A stretch of 64,000 nucleotides of DNA, taken from the NCBI GenBank assembly GCA_934444365.1, contig CAKSCM010000007.1, forward strand, positions 1-64,000. Direction: 5' to 3'. The position numbers and the translations under genes were made by a program. The DNA is from an uncultured Eubacteriales bacterium (GTDB lineage Bacteria > Bacillota > Clostridia > Oscillospirales > Acutalibacteraceae). The notes beneath the pieces were generated by a model that worked only from the letters and a program-made list of their open reading frames with translations, was not told where the DNA came from and ran no database searches. Each line of letters opens with the position of its first letter. Positions within the stretch are counted from its first letter, which is position 1. Positions 16,113-24,379 of this stretch are shown in pieces.

Positions 16113-17744
16113 TTAAACCTCAAAGCTTTCCGAAAAGGCATTGCCGAAAATGTCGACACAGATTATTGCTATACGGCGGCCGACAGCCCTTTTATCAAGC
16201 TCTATGACCGGCAGTCCGTTTGTGATTTTAAAATCATTTTTAAAAAATGCACGGGTAATATTTATATGCTCGTTGTCGTAATCCGTATCGATAAAAACCG
16301 CCGCCGGCGCGTCGACGGAGGCACCCTCTCCCCTTTTTTTATTCCTTTTGATGCTGGTTTTGGAAGCCGGCTCGTTTGAAATAAATTTTTCGATTACCAG
16401 AGAAAAAACGTTATCCTCACAAACCGGCCGCACCGTGACGTCGGGAGTGTAATTGTGCGAAAGCCTGTCGTCCTTTGAAAAATCGCTTTGGGTCTCCTCA
16501 ATTTTTTCGTTTTGTCCACCCGTAAAGCCGAAAACCGAAAAGGACTTAGGCGGATTTTTGTAATCGGCAAGACGGTTCGTCAGATCGCGTGAGGAGCTTA
16601 TTGAGAGGATCCTTTTGCAAACGGTTAAAAGCGAAAGCTTACCTATGTCGCACGATATCCAACGTCTCGACAGCTTTTCGGCTACCGCCGCCGTAGTGCC
16701 CGATCCGCCGAAAAAATCCATTACAATATCATTTTCCCTCGTGCTCGAAAGAATAATCCTTTTGAGCAGCTGTTCGGGCTTTTGGGTAGGATATCCGGTG
16801 CTGTCCTTTTTGGTATATGCATACGTCCCGACCGGGAAATCGTTATACTCCCTGGCTATTTCGTTTTTTCCTATCCATACACTCCAAACAGGCTGTTTTC
16901 TTGAGGCATTGGCAAATTTTACAGCCTCATCCTTGGTCATTTTTGAATCATTGCAGATATAGGTTTTAAGAAAGCTTGTTCCGCCGCTGGTCTCTCTGCC
17001 GCGAGTGTAAAACCAGCCGTTTTCGTCACGACTGAGTGCCCCGGTAATGCGTTTTGAAAGGCCGAGTCTGTTCTGTGGCGCAAAATAAGCCCCCTTTCCC
17101 CTGTAACAATATATCGTCTCGTGGGCTTTGGGAAAGAAATCTCCGCTGCCCATTAATCCGCAAAGCCAGATTATCTCGGCAAACTCAAACGACGGGAATA
17201 TCTCATCCATTATAACCTTGACATAATGTCCCATTTTGGAGTCGATATGCAGATAAATCGTCCCGTCATCAGCTAAAACCTGCCTTGCGACGATCAGTCG
17301 GCGGCGCAAATACTCGACAAATTCCGCCCCTTTTTTTCTGTCGGCGTAAGCAAAGGCGCCGTTTTTGTTCTGAAAATCGTCAAAGGTCGAAAAGGGAGGA
17401 TCAATATAAATAAGCTTTACCTTACCTTTGATTTTGTCTTTAATAAGCGGATCCTTATTGTCGTAAACCGTCTTTAAAAAGGCAAGATTATCGCCGAAGA
17501 CTATCATATTTCTCCAGCCGTCGTCATTTTTATCGCCATCCGAAAATGCGGCGTACTCCTTGATTTTAAAATCCGAAAAACCGTTTTCTCCGGAAAGAAT
17601 GTCCGAACGGCTCATTTTATCGGTATAACAAAGCTCGCAGTCGTTGCCCTTTGCCGGAAACAGCTTATCTTTAAATTCGGCCGGAATGTCCTCGCCGTTT
17701 TTTATCAGCTCTATTAATTTTTGCTTATCCGCTTCGTTAAGCAT
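16113..17744 (-). CDS. site-specific DNA methyltransferase (N6-adenine/N4-cytosine, beta class)
   Basis: 543 residues from ATG 17744, which has GGGAGAG 10 nt upstream; an in-frame TTG at 17795 without a ribosome site would add 17 residues. Motif IV is YIDPPF (Asp about 115); motif I, DFFGGSGTT, comes after it, which is the beta-type order. Conserved surroundings include DGTIYLHID and YPTQKPEQLL. The last 150 residues are an extra domain that may recognise the target or bind the endonuclease. It modifies adenine or cytosine in a specific site to protect DNA. It follows the PD-(D/E)XK gene by 51 bp, so together they form a restriction-modification unit. Sequence specificity cannot be predicted. 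Confidence 0.85.
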   Translation of the reverse strand: MLNEADKQKLIELIKNGEDIPAEFKDKLFPAKGNDCELCYTDKMSRSDILSGENGFSDFKIKEYAAFSDGDKNDDGWRNMIVFGDNLAFLKTVYDNKDPLIKDKIKGKVKLIYIDPPFSTFDDFQNKNGAFAYADRKKGAEFVEYLRRRLIVARQVLADDGTIYLHIDSKMGHYVKVIMDEIFPSFEFAEIIWLCGLMGSGDFFPKAHETIYCYRGKGAYFAPQNRLGLSKRITGALSRDENGWFYTRGRETSGGTSFLKTYICNDSKMTKDEAVKFANASRKQPVWSVWIGKNEIAREYNDFPVGTYAYTKKDSTGYPTQKPEQLLKRIILSSTRENDIVMDFFGGSGTTAAVAEKLSRRWISCDIGKLSLLTVCKRILSISSSRDLTNRLADYKNPPKSFSVFGFTGGQNEKIEETQSDFSKDDRLSHNYTPDVTVRPVCEDNVFSLVIEKFISNEPASKTSIKRNKKRGEGASVDAPAAVFIDTDYDNEHINITRAFFKNDFKITNGLPVIELDKRAVGRRIAIICVDIFGNAFSESFEV

Positions 17745-17795
17745 AAATGAAAATCTCTCCCGTTTTAAAAATCCGACTGCATACAAAAGCGCCAA

Positions 17796-18659
17796 TCAGC
17801 TATCCAAAGCCGCTTTTTCAAAAATACCGATCAGATCTTTCGCCTTTACTGCCGCTTTTTCGTATTTTATTTCCCGTTTGTTCTTTACAATACTTACATC
17901 GGTTATTAAATAACAGCCGACATCGGTATCGCCGTCGCACTTGCCGCCACGGTGGTGAAGGGTAAAAAACGGCGCGCTTATTTTTTCAGAAAAGCGCTTT
18001 TCAATATCATAATTGAAAACATCCTCAATATAAGGCTGCCAGCCTTCTACCGTGCCGGACGGCGCCCGTTTAATCTCGATTATTACATATCCGTTACGGG
18101 ACATAAATATCGCGTCAAAATCCTGCTTTACAATTCTCCCCGAAAGCATCGCCCGGCTCCAGGCATGAAAAGCGTCGCTTATGTGTTTATTTACCTGCTT
18201 TACGGCGCCGTGATCCTTATATTCAACATCCATGAATTCATATAAAAACCTGCAAAACTCCTCCCCGACAAAGATTCTTTCCTCCTTGCCGGAGCATTCT
18301 TTTCCGTAAATGTTTATAACCTCGCATAAAAATCTCATGTTGCCGATATAATCGCCGTCGATTTTTCCGGGAGGGCATTTATGATATCCCACCAAAATAT
18401 ACCCGAGCGAGGCTTTATGCGACAGATCGTTTCCTATATCAAAAAGCTGTTTGAAAACGGGATCGCTTTTGTATTTATGACGCAAGCAATCCATTGCGTC
18501 AACGCCGATTTCGCAATCGATCCCGACAGTAAGCAGCAAAACGCGGGGAACGGCAGACGTATCGGTCGCTTCGCCGAGCAATAAAAGGCTTGCGGTTTCA
18601 TCCCCGGTAACAATCCTGCCGGATGTTCGGCTTTTAAGATATCCGACCAGCTCGTCCAT
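17796..18659 (-). CDS. putative restriction endonuclease, PD-(D/E)XK type
   Basis: 287 residues; AAGGGGGA precedes ATG. A nuclease core is suggested by DFDAIF (D180/D182) followed 13 residues later by IIEIKR (E195-x-K197), the PD-(D/E)XK pattern with the hydrophobic strand YVII before Glu. The N-terminal 150 residues are not recognisable. It is first in the operon with the methyltransferase, which strongly supports the role of cognate endonuclease. It is not similar to any named type II enzyme that I can recall. An alternative is a Card1- or Mrr-like nuclease, but the pairing with a beta-class methylase makes R-M the simplest reading. Confidence 0.65.
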   Translation of the reverse strand: MDELVGYLKSRTSGRIVTGDETASLLLLGEATDTSAVPRVLLLTVGIDCEIGVDAMDCLRHKYKSDPVFKQLFDIGNDLSHKASLGYILVGYHKCPPGKIDGDYIGNMRFLCEVINIYGKECSGKEERIFVGEEFCRFLYEFMDVEYKDHGAVKQVNKHISDAFHAWSRAMLSGRIVKQDFDAIFMSRNGYVIIEIKRAPSGTVEGWQPYIEDVFNYDIEKRFSEKISAPFFTLHHRGGKCDGDTDVGCYLITDVSIVKNKREIKYEKAAVKAKDLIGIFEKAALDS

Positions 18660-18730
18660 TTTTTGTCCCCCTTTTCCGATTTTCCCATTAAGTAAAGTTT
18701 CATCGGATAAAACCGATTACGGATGATATT

Positions 18731-18759
18731 ATAATATCATGCCGAAAAGCTTTTTGCAA
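18731..18759 (-). promoter_or_regulatory. candidate promoter of R-M operon
   Basis: Minus strand TTGCAA (18759-18754), 17-nt spacer, TATTAT (18736-18731). It overlaps a perfect 14-bp palindrome GATATTATAATATC (18725-18738) that could bind a regulator. Between 18760 and 18994 no gene is seen. Confidence 0.5.
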
Positions 18760-18994
18760 CATTACGGCATTTATTGCGGCAAGCCCATAAAATCTCAAAT
18801 TAAAAATACATCAATCGCTCTTTAATAAGGCGGTAAATCTACAAGTCTTTCGCTTTTATTACAGTCTCTTTTGCGTTGTACCATACGTGGGCAACACTTA
18901 TACTGATTTTGTAAGTTTTTTAGAAAATAGAGCATAAAAAACACTGGATTTTTCTTGTTTATTCTTATCTTTTGACTTTTATTGTCTCCACCTC

Positions 18995-19023
18995 TTGACA
19001 CAAAAACTCAAAGAGAGTAAAAT
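18995..19023 (+). promoter_or_regulatory. promoter of the aromatic amino acid operon
   Basis: TTGACA (18995-19000), 17-nt spacer, TAAAAT (19018-19023), directly before the leader ORF. Transcription should start near 19030, giving a leader RNA of about 320 nt before pheA. Confidence 0.75.
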
Positions 19024-19054
19024 ATATAAAAAATAAGCAAGCGAGGTGACAGAC

Positions 19055-19234
19055 ATGTCGGTATCCTGTTTAAAAAACGCAATAATCAGCAATACTTCTG
19101 CCGGCGGTGCTGCCATCCTTTGCAACAATAACCTTGTTTTTCGCGGTGCAGTGCGCTTTTTTGCGTACTGCTATTTTTGCGCCTATTATTTCTACTTTAC
19201 GGGCTTTACAAAAAAACAGGGGTGCACGGCTTGA
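19055..19234 (+). CDS. Phe/Tyr-rich leader peptide of the aro operon
   Basis: 59 residues from ATG 19055, with GAGG 8 nt upstream. Residues 35-51 read FFAYCYFCAYYFYFTGF: 6 Phe and 5 Tyr among 17, encoded at 19157-19207. The stop (19232-19234) is followed within 40 bp by an intrinsic terminator and then by pheA. That is the arrangement of a ribosome-stalling leader such as pheL of enteric bacteria: shortage of charged tRNA-Phe or tRNA-Tyr stalls translation in this run and keeps the terminator from forming. No T-box landmarks are visible. The first 34 residues are less typical for a leader, since known ones are shorter. Role is inferred from position and composition. Confidence 0.7.
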   Translation: MSVSCLKNAIISNTSAGGAAILCNNNLVFRGAVRFFAYCYFCAYYFYFTGFTKKQGCTA

Positions 19235-19283
19235 GACTTTAAAGGGCTGTAAAAGCTTAAATCGGCTTTAGGCGAGCGGTCTC
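19233..19283 (+). promoter_or_regulatory. candidate antiterminator pairing of the aro attenuator
   Basis: GAGACT (19233-19238), overlapping the leader stop codon, can pair with GGTCTC (19278-19283), which is also the 5' arm of the terminator. A ribosome at the stop codon would mask the first half; one stalled at the aromatic codons would leave it free. Short pairing, found by eye; folding was not computed. Confidence 0.4.
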
Positions 19284-19315
19284 CCCTGAAAACGGGAGGG
19301 CGCTCGTTTTTTATT
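19272..19315 (+). terminator. attenuator terminator upstream of pheA
   Basis: CGAGCG (19273-19278) pairs with CGCTCG (19301-19306) and CTCCC (19281-19285) with GGGAG (19294-19298), followed by a run of six T. It lies between the leader ORF and pheA inside the operon, so it must be conditional. Confidence 0.8.
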
Positions 19316-19352
19316 TATAATATCATCTTACATTAAGGGGTAAATAAAGAAA

Positions 19353-20447
19353 ATGGAAATGAACACACTTGACGAATGCCGAAAAGAAATTGACGCGGTC
19401 GACCGCGAAATGGCCGACCTTTTTGAACGGCGAATGGCGGCTGCCGAAAAAATTGCTCACTACAAAAGCGAAAGAGCCCTGCCGGTCGAGGATAAGCACC
19501 GCGAGGCACAGCTGCTTAAAAACCGTTGCACCCTTATAAAAAATGACGATTTGCGCGAATACTACACCTCATTTTTAAAAGATGTTATGAAGGTCTCAAA
19601 GGACTACCAGTCGAGAATAGTAAACGGCGTAAAGGTGGTTTACAGCGGAGTGCCCGGCGCTTTCGGTTATATTGCCGCGAAAAAAATGTTCCCCGGCGCC
19701 TCGCTTTGCTCATGCGAGAGCTTTGAAAAGGCTTACAAAGCCGTAGAAGACGGCATTTACGATTGCGCCGTTTTACCGATAGAAAACAGCTATGCAGGCG
19801 ATGTAGGCGCCGTTATGGATCTTATTTTTTCCGGCAGTCTTTACATAAACAGAGTATTTGAGCTTGACGTAACCCATGATCTGCTCGGAATAAAGGGCGC
19901 TAAACTTCATGATATAAAAAAGGTCGTAAGCCATCCGCAGGCGCTGTCGCAATGCGATTCGTACATAAACGAACACGGATTTGAAAGCGAGAGCTTTTCG
20001 AATACGGCCGTCGCGGCGGAATATATCAATAAGCTCGGCGACAAAAGCGTCGCGGCCATTGCATCATGCGAAGCGGCCGACATTTACGGCCTTGAAATTA
20101 TCGACAAGGGCATAAACTCGGTAAAAAGCAACACTACCCGTTTTGCCGTATTTACAAGGGCCCAGAGTTTGCCCTCCCCAACCGACAAAAACGGCAACGA
20201 GCATTTTATACTGGTTTTTACAACCAAAAACGAGGCCGGCGCCCTCGCCCAGACCCTTAATATAATCGGAGCTCACGGCTACAACATGCGAAATCTCCGC
20301 AGCCGCCCGATGAAGGACCTTTTGTGGAGCTACTATTTTTACATTGAGGCCGAGGGAAATATATTGACCCAAAACGGCGAGGAGTGCCTAAGCGAGCTTT
20401 CGGCCGTATGCGCAAGATTAAAGCTTGCCGGAACCTACACCCTTTAA
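19353..20447 (+). CDS. pheA: chorismate mutase / prephenate dehydratase
   Basis: 364 residues, bifunctional P-protein. Residues 1-85 are an AroQ-type chorismate mutase (LDECRKEIDAVDREMADLF, ERRMAAAEKIAHYK). Residues 92-275 are prephenate dehydratase, with VYSGVPGAFGYIAAKK, VLPIENSYAGDV and NTTRFAVF, the TRF motif of the active site. Residues 280-360 are an ACT regulatory domain (NEAGALAQTLNIIGAHGYN, LRSRPMK) that in relatives binds Phe for feedback inhibition. It converts chorismate to phenylpyruvate via prephenate. First structural gene after the attenuator; 17 bp to aroB. An alternative ATG lies 6 nt downstream. Confidence 0.93.
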   Translation: MEMNTLDECRKEIDAVDREMADLFERRMAAAEKIAHYKSERALPVEDKHREAQLLKNRCTLIKNDDLREYYTSFLKDVMKVSKDYQSRIVNGVKVVYSGVPGAFGYIAAKKMFPGASLCSCESFEKAYKAVEDGIYDCAVLPIENSYAGDVGAVMDLIFSGSLYINRVFELDVTHDLLGIKGAKLHDIKKVVSHPQALSQCDSYINEHGFESESFSNTAVAAEYINKLGDKSVAAIASCEAADIYGLEIIDKGINSVKSNTTRFAVFTRAQSLPSPTDKNGNEHFILVFTTKNEAGALAQTLNIIGAHGYNMRNLRSRPMKDLLWSYYFYIEAEGNILTQNGEECLSELSAVCARLKLAGTYTL

Positions 20448-20464
20448 ATAAGGAGATTTTAAAA

Positions 20465-21475
20465 ATGATACTTCCCGTAAAGCACAAGGACGGCGGATAC
20501 GATATAGTACTCGCCCGCGGCGCTCTTGGCAACCTAAAGGAGCACCTACAGCTTGACCGAAAGGTACTTATAGTCACCGACGACAATGTACCGAAGCGCT
20601 ACGCCGAAACGGTCGCCAAAGCGTGCGAATCCCCGTATATTGTAACCCTGCCGCACGGAGAAGCGACCAAAAGCTTCGACTGCTACCGGCAATTACTCGG
20701 ACATATGCTAAAAAACAATTTCACCCGCAACGATTGCGTTGTAGCCGTAGGCGGCGGCGTAATGGGCGACCTTGCCGGATTCGCGGCGGCGACCTATATG
20801 CGCTCGATAGATTTTTACAATATTCCGACGACACTGCTTTCCCAGGTCGACTCCTCAATAGGCGGCAAGGTGGCAATCGATTTCGGCGGCATTAAAAATT
20901 CGGTCGGTGCGTTTTATCAGCCCAAGGCCGTAATAATCGACCCCGACGTACTTTCCACCCTAAGCGACCGCCAATTCTCGGCCGGTCTTGCCGAATCGAT
21001 AAAAATGGCGGCCACATGCAACGCCGGACTTTTTGAATTCATCGAAAAAAGCGAAAACATAAAGGATGACATCGACACCGTGATCGAAGGCTCTCTTAAA
21101 ATCAAACGGGATGTCGTCGAGCAGGACCCGAACGAAAAGGGCTTACGCAAGGTGCTCAATTTCGGCCATACGGTGGGACATGCCATCGAAAGTCACGCAA
21201 AGGGCGGACTTTTACACGGCGAATGCGTTGCCCTCGGAATGCTGCCTATGTGCTCTGATGAGGTAAGGTGCAGAATCTTAAACCTTATAAAGAAATATAA
21301 CTTACCAAGCGATTATAACTGCCCGGCCGACGAGCTTATCCCCTATATAATCCACGATAAAAAGGCATCGTCCGGCGTGATAAATACGGTTTTTGTCGAA
21401 AGGCTCGGCAGCTTCGAATTCAGAAAAATGACCGCTAATGAAATTAAAGAACGCATCGTCGCAAACAATCGATAA
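20465..21475 (+). CDS. aroB: 3-dehydroquinate synthase
   Basis: 336 residues from ATG 20465, with AAGGAG 8 nt upstream. It has the NAD-binding GGGVMGDLAGFAAATYMRS, then PTTLLSQVDSSIGGKVAID and GLAESIKMA; the zinc ligands are the Glu of this segment and the His of LNFGHTVGHAIE and GLLHGECVALGM. It cyclises DAHP to 3-dehydroquinate, the second shikimate step, using NAD and a divalent metal. Slightly short for the family because of a compact N-terminus. Lies in the aro operon; a 98-bp gap before aroC contains no recognisable signal. Confidence 0.95.
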   Translation: MILPVKHKDGGYDIVLARGALGNLKEHLQLDRKVLIVTDDNVPKRYAETVAKACESPYIVTLPHGEATKSFDCYRQLLGHMLKNNFTRNDCVVAVGGGVMGDLAGFAAATYMRSIDFYNIPTTLLSQVDSSIGGKVAIDFGGIKNSVGAFYQPKAVIIDPDVLSTLSDRQFSAGLAESIKMAATCNAGLFEFIEKSENIKDDIDTVIEGSLKIKRDVVEQDPNEKGLRKVLNFGHTVGHAIESHAKGGLLHGECVALGMLPMCSDEVRCRILNLIKKYNLPSDYNCPADELIPYIIHDKKASSGVINTVFVERLGSFEFRKMTANEIKERIVANNR

Positions 21476-21573
21476 ACAGTATTTGCAATTCACCTGAAAT
21501 TTATCGGCGGAAGTATTATTATAATATCAATAATATAACCACTGCAAACATACGGCTAAATGGAGGCATAAAA

Positions 21574-22680
21574 ATGAAAAACACCTTCGGAAACAGCGTA
21601 ACACTTACAATTACGGGAGAAAGCCACGGCCCGGCGGTAAGCGCCGTTATAGACGGAATAGGCCCCGGAATCCCGGTAAATGAAGAAGAAATATCGGCAA
21701 TGCTTTTGCGCCGGAGACCCAAAACCTCCCTCGACACCCCTCGCCGCGAGGAGGACGAATTCAAAATACTAAGCGGCGTTTTTGATGATAAGACTACCGG
21801 AACACCGATACTTATAACCATCCCGAATTCACAGCAAAGAAGCTCGGATTACTCCGACACAAGGTGGCTCGCACGCCCGTCGCACGCCGATTATTCGGCC
21901 TTTTCAAAATATCACGGATTTGAGGACTGGCGCGGAGGGGGACATTTTTCCGGCAGAATAACCGCCGCCGTGACGGCCGCCGGAGCGATATTTTTGTCCG
22001 CCCTTAAAAATCTTGATATTTCACTCGGCTCACACGTTTTAAGGTGCGCCGGCGTGTCGGACGATACCTTCGGCGAGGATATAAAATCCGATATCGAGCG
22101 CCTTTCGCGCACCGGATTCCCGGTAATCGACCCTAAAAAGGAAGAAAAAATGAACAAGGCCATAGCGGCTGCCGCTAAGGAGCACGACAGCGTTGGCGGA
22201 ATAACCGAAACCGCAGTTACCGGTCTTCCGGCCGGAGTAGGCGAGCCGTTTTTCGACAGCATTGAGAGCATGCTCTCCCATGCGATTTTCTCTATAGGCG
22301 GAATAAAGGGCATAGAATTCGGCGCCGGCTTTTCGTCGGCCGATATGCGCGGCTCAGATTTTAACGACGCATTTTTCGTGAGCGATGGAAAGATCAAAAC
22401 CGCCACCAATAATAACGGCGGTATAAACGGCGGAATTTCAAACGGCATGCCTGTAATATTCCGCTGTGCCGTAAAACCGACGCCCTCAATCACAAGGCCT
22501 CAGAAAACGGTCGATATGCTAAGCGGCGAAAATGCCGAGCTTTGTATAAAGGGCAGGCACGACCCGGCGATAATAAGGCGTATATGCCCCGTTATCGACA
22601 GTATAACGGCGGCCGTTTTGTGCGACCTTTTAGCCCTTCGCTACGGCACCGACGTATTCACAAAAGGGGTGCTTAAATAA
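21574..22680 (+). CDS. aroC: chorismate synthase
   Basis: 368 residues, GGAGG 8 nt before ATG. It has the family motifs GESHGPAVSAVIDGIGPGI near the N-terminus, RRRPKTSLDTPRREEDEF, RPSHADYSAFSKYHG, DWRGGGHFSGRIT and the C-terminal RHDPAIIRRICPVIDS. It converts EPSP to chorismate with reduced FMN. The N-terminal FGNSVTLTITGE replaces the usual FGxxxRxTTxGESHG pattern slightly. It ends by TAATG, overlapping the next start by one base, which implies coupled translation with aroE/K. Confidence 0.95.
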   Translation: MKNTFGNSVTLTITGESHGPAVSAVIDGIGPGIPVNEEEISAMLLRRRPKTSLDTPRREEDEFKILSGVFDDKTTGTPILITIPNSQQRSSDYSDTRWLARPSHADYSAFSKYHGFEDWRGGGHFSGRITAAVTAAGAIFLSALKNLDISLGSHVLRCAGVSDDTFGEDIKSDIERLSRTGFPVIDPKKEEKMNKAIAAAAKEHDSVGGITETAVTGLPAGVGEPFFDSIESMLSHAIFSIGGIKGIEFGAGFSSADMRGSDFNDAFFVSDGKIKTATNNNGGINGGISNGMPVIFRCAVKPTPSITRPQKTVDMLSGENAELCIKGRHDPAIIRRICPVIDSITAAVLCDLLALRYGTDVFTKGVLK

Positions 22681-23930
22681 TGCTGTACGGAGTAATAGGC
22701 GAGCACTTAGGTCATAGCTTTTCAAAGGAAATTCATTCATATATAGGCGATTACGACTATTCGGTAACCGAAATCGCAAAGGATGATCTTGAAGCCTTTA
22801 TAAAAGCCAAGAATTTTTCCGGCATTAATGTAACCATTCCGTATAAGCAGGCGGTAATTCCATTTCTCGACGAGATATCGGCTGAGGCAAAGGCAATAGG
22901 CGCCGTAAACACGATAATAAACAAAAACGGAAGGCTTTACGGCTACAATACCGATTTTTTCGGTGCGTCGGCCCTTATAAAAAAAACGGGGGTTGATTTA
23001 AAAGGGAAAAATGTGCTGATCCTCGGCACTGGCGGCACATCGCTTACCCTGTCGGCCGTAGCAAAAAGCATGGGAGCAAGGCGGATAACCCATGTATCAC
23101 GTCACGGAAAAAGCGACCTGAACAGCGATCCCGTAAGCTACGAGGCAGCCTCCGCTCTCTTTCCCGACACACAGGTAATAATAAACACCACCCCTGTAGG
23201 AATGTTCCCGAAAAATGATTCGTCCCCCATAGACATAAAGCTTTTTCCCGACCTTTGCGGAGTGATCGACGTTATATACAATCCCCTTCGCTCAAAGCTT
23301 GTACAAGAGACAAAGTCACTCGGCATTGCCGCGTCGGGCGGACTTTACATGCTCGCGGCTCAGGGAGTACGGGCAGCCGAGCTGTTTTTTGATAAGATCT
23401 TCGGCGAAGCTGTTATAAATAAGGTCTACGCTGCCGTAAAACGCGATAAAACCAACATTGTGCTTATCGGCATGCCCTCGAGCGGAAAATCAACCGTAGG
23501 CAGCATTGTTGCAAATATGACCAACCGGCCCTTTTACGATACCGATATAATTATCCAAAATAATTACGGCGCCGACATTCCGACGATTTTTTCAAGGGAG
23601 GGTGAAAAAGCCTTTCGGGAGCTTGAAAAAAAGGCTATAGGTGAGGTTTCTCCCCTTTCCTCTTCGGTCATTGCGACCGGCGGCGGAAGTGTGATAGATC
23701 CCGAAAATGTCGACAATCTCCGGCAAAACGGAGTGCTCGTTTTTCTCGATCGTCCGCTTGAACTTTTAACCCCGACGGATGATCGCCCCTTAGCCGGCAA
23801 TAAAGAGAGAATTAATCGTCTGTACGATGAAAGATATAAAATCTACTCTGATATATGCGACATTAAAATAACGGCCGATACAGCTTCCGAGGAGACGGCC
23901 AAAAAGGTACTGGAGGCGCTTAAAATATGA
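22680..23930 (+). CDS. aroE: shikimate dehydrogenase - shikimate kinase fusion
   Basis: 416 residues in two enzymes. Residues 1-253 are shikimate dehydrogenase, with substrate-site GHSFSKEIHS, catalytic NVTIPYK (Lys56), AVNT and GYNTD, and an NADP loop LGTGGTSL. Residues 258-416 are shikimate kinase, with P-loop GMPSSGKST (264-272), DTDIIIQ, FRELEKKAI and ATGGGSVI, and the lid region DDRPLAG. They catalyse consecutive steps, 3-dehydroshikimate to shikimate and to shikimate 3-phosphate. The order AroE-AroK in one chain is unusual compared with separate genes but occurs in some Clostridia. Overlaps aroQ by 4 bp. Confidence 0.93.
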   Translation: MLYGVIGEHLGHSFSKEIHSYIGDYDYSVTEIAKDDLEAFIKAKNFSGINVTIPYKQAVIPFLDEISAEAKAIGAVNTIINKNGRLYGYNTDFFGASALIKKTGVDLKGKNVLILGTGGTSLTLSAVAKSMGARRITHVSRHGKSDLNSDPVSYEAASALFPDTQVIINTTPVGMFPKNDSSPIDIKLFPDLCGVIDVIYNPLRSKLVQETKSLGIAASGGLYMLAAQGVRAAELFFDKIFGEAVINKVYAAVKRDKTNIVLIGMPSSGKSTVGSIVANMTNRPFYDTDIIIQNNYGADIPTIFSREGEKAFRELEKKAIGEVSPLSSSVIATGGGSVIDPENVDNLRQNGVLVFLDRPLELLTPTDDRPLAGNKERINRLYDERYKIYSDICDIKITADTASEETAKKVLEALKI

Positions 23931-24379
23931 AAATTCTTGTAATAAACGGCCCGAATTTAAACATGCTCGGAATACGGGAGCCTGCAATATACGGCAAAAA
24001 CACCTATGACGAGCTTGTCGGTATGATAAAGGAGCATTCGGAGAATATTGGGGTTACGACCGAATTTTTTCAGTCCAACCATGAGGGCGACATAGTCGAC
24101 GCCATACAAAAAGCATATTTTGACGGCACCGACGGAATAGTAATCAATCCGGCCGCCTTTACCCACACAAGCGTTGCCATAGCCGACGCACTAAAAGCGG
24201 TCGCTATTCCCTACATCGAGGTCCATATTTCGGATGTAAACAGCCGCGAGGAATTCCGCCGCATAAGCTATGTAAAGGATAAAGCCTTAAAAACCATTGC
24301 CGGGAAAGGCTTTGACGGATATAATGAAGCAATAGATATTCTTAAAAAGCATATCGGAGAAAAAAAGAATGAGGGCTGA
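23927..24379 (+). CDS. aroQ: 3-dehydroquinate dehydratase, type II
   Basis: 150 residues. Type II motifs: INGPNLNMLGIREPAIYG (catalytic Tyr in the loop), FFQSNHEGDIVDAI, INPAAFTHTSVAIADAL and VHISDVNSREEFR. It dehydrates 3-dehydroquinate to 3-dehydroshikimate; the family forms a dodecamer. Length is normal. Start ATG overlaps the upstream stop (ATGA) and the 3' end overlaps aroA by 11 bp, so translation is coupled through three genes. Confidence 0.95.
   Translation: MKILVINGPNLNMLGIREPAIYGKNTYDELVGMIKEHSENIGVTTEFFQSNHEGDIVDAIQKAYFDGTDGIVINPAAFTHTSVAIADALKAVAIPYIEVHISDVNSREEFRRISYVKDKALKTIAGKGFDGYNEAIDILKKHIGEKKNEG

Noticed and set aside
16113..18659. Type III restriction-modification system
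   Set aside because: No ATP-dependent helicase-type Res subunit is present; the partner is a small PD-(D/E)XK-like protein.
19000..19330. A T-box riboswitch upstream of pheA
   Set aside because: No AGGGTGGNACCGCG-type T-box sequence or stem I features; the leader ORF with aromatic run explains the terminator better.
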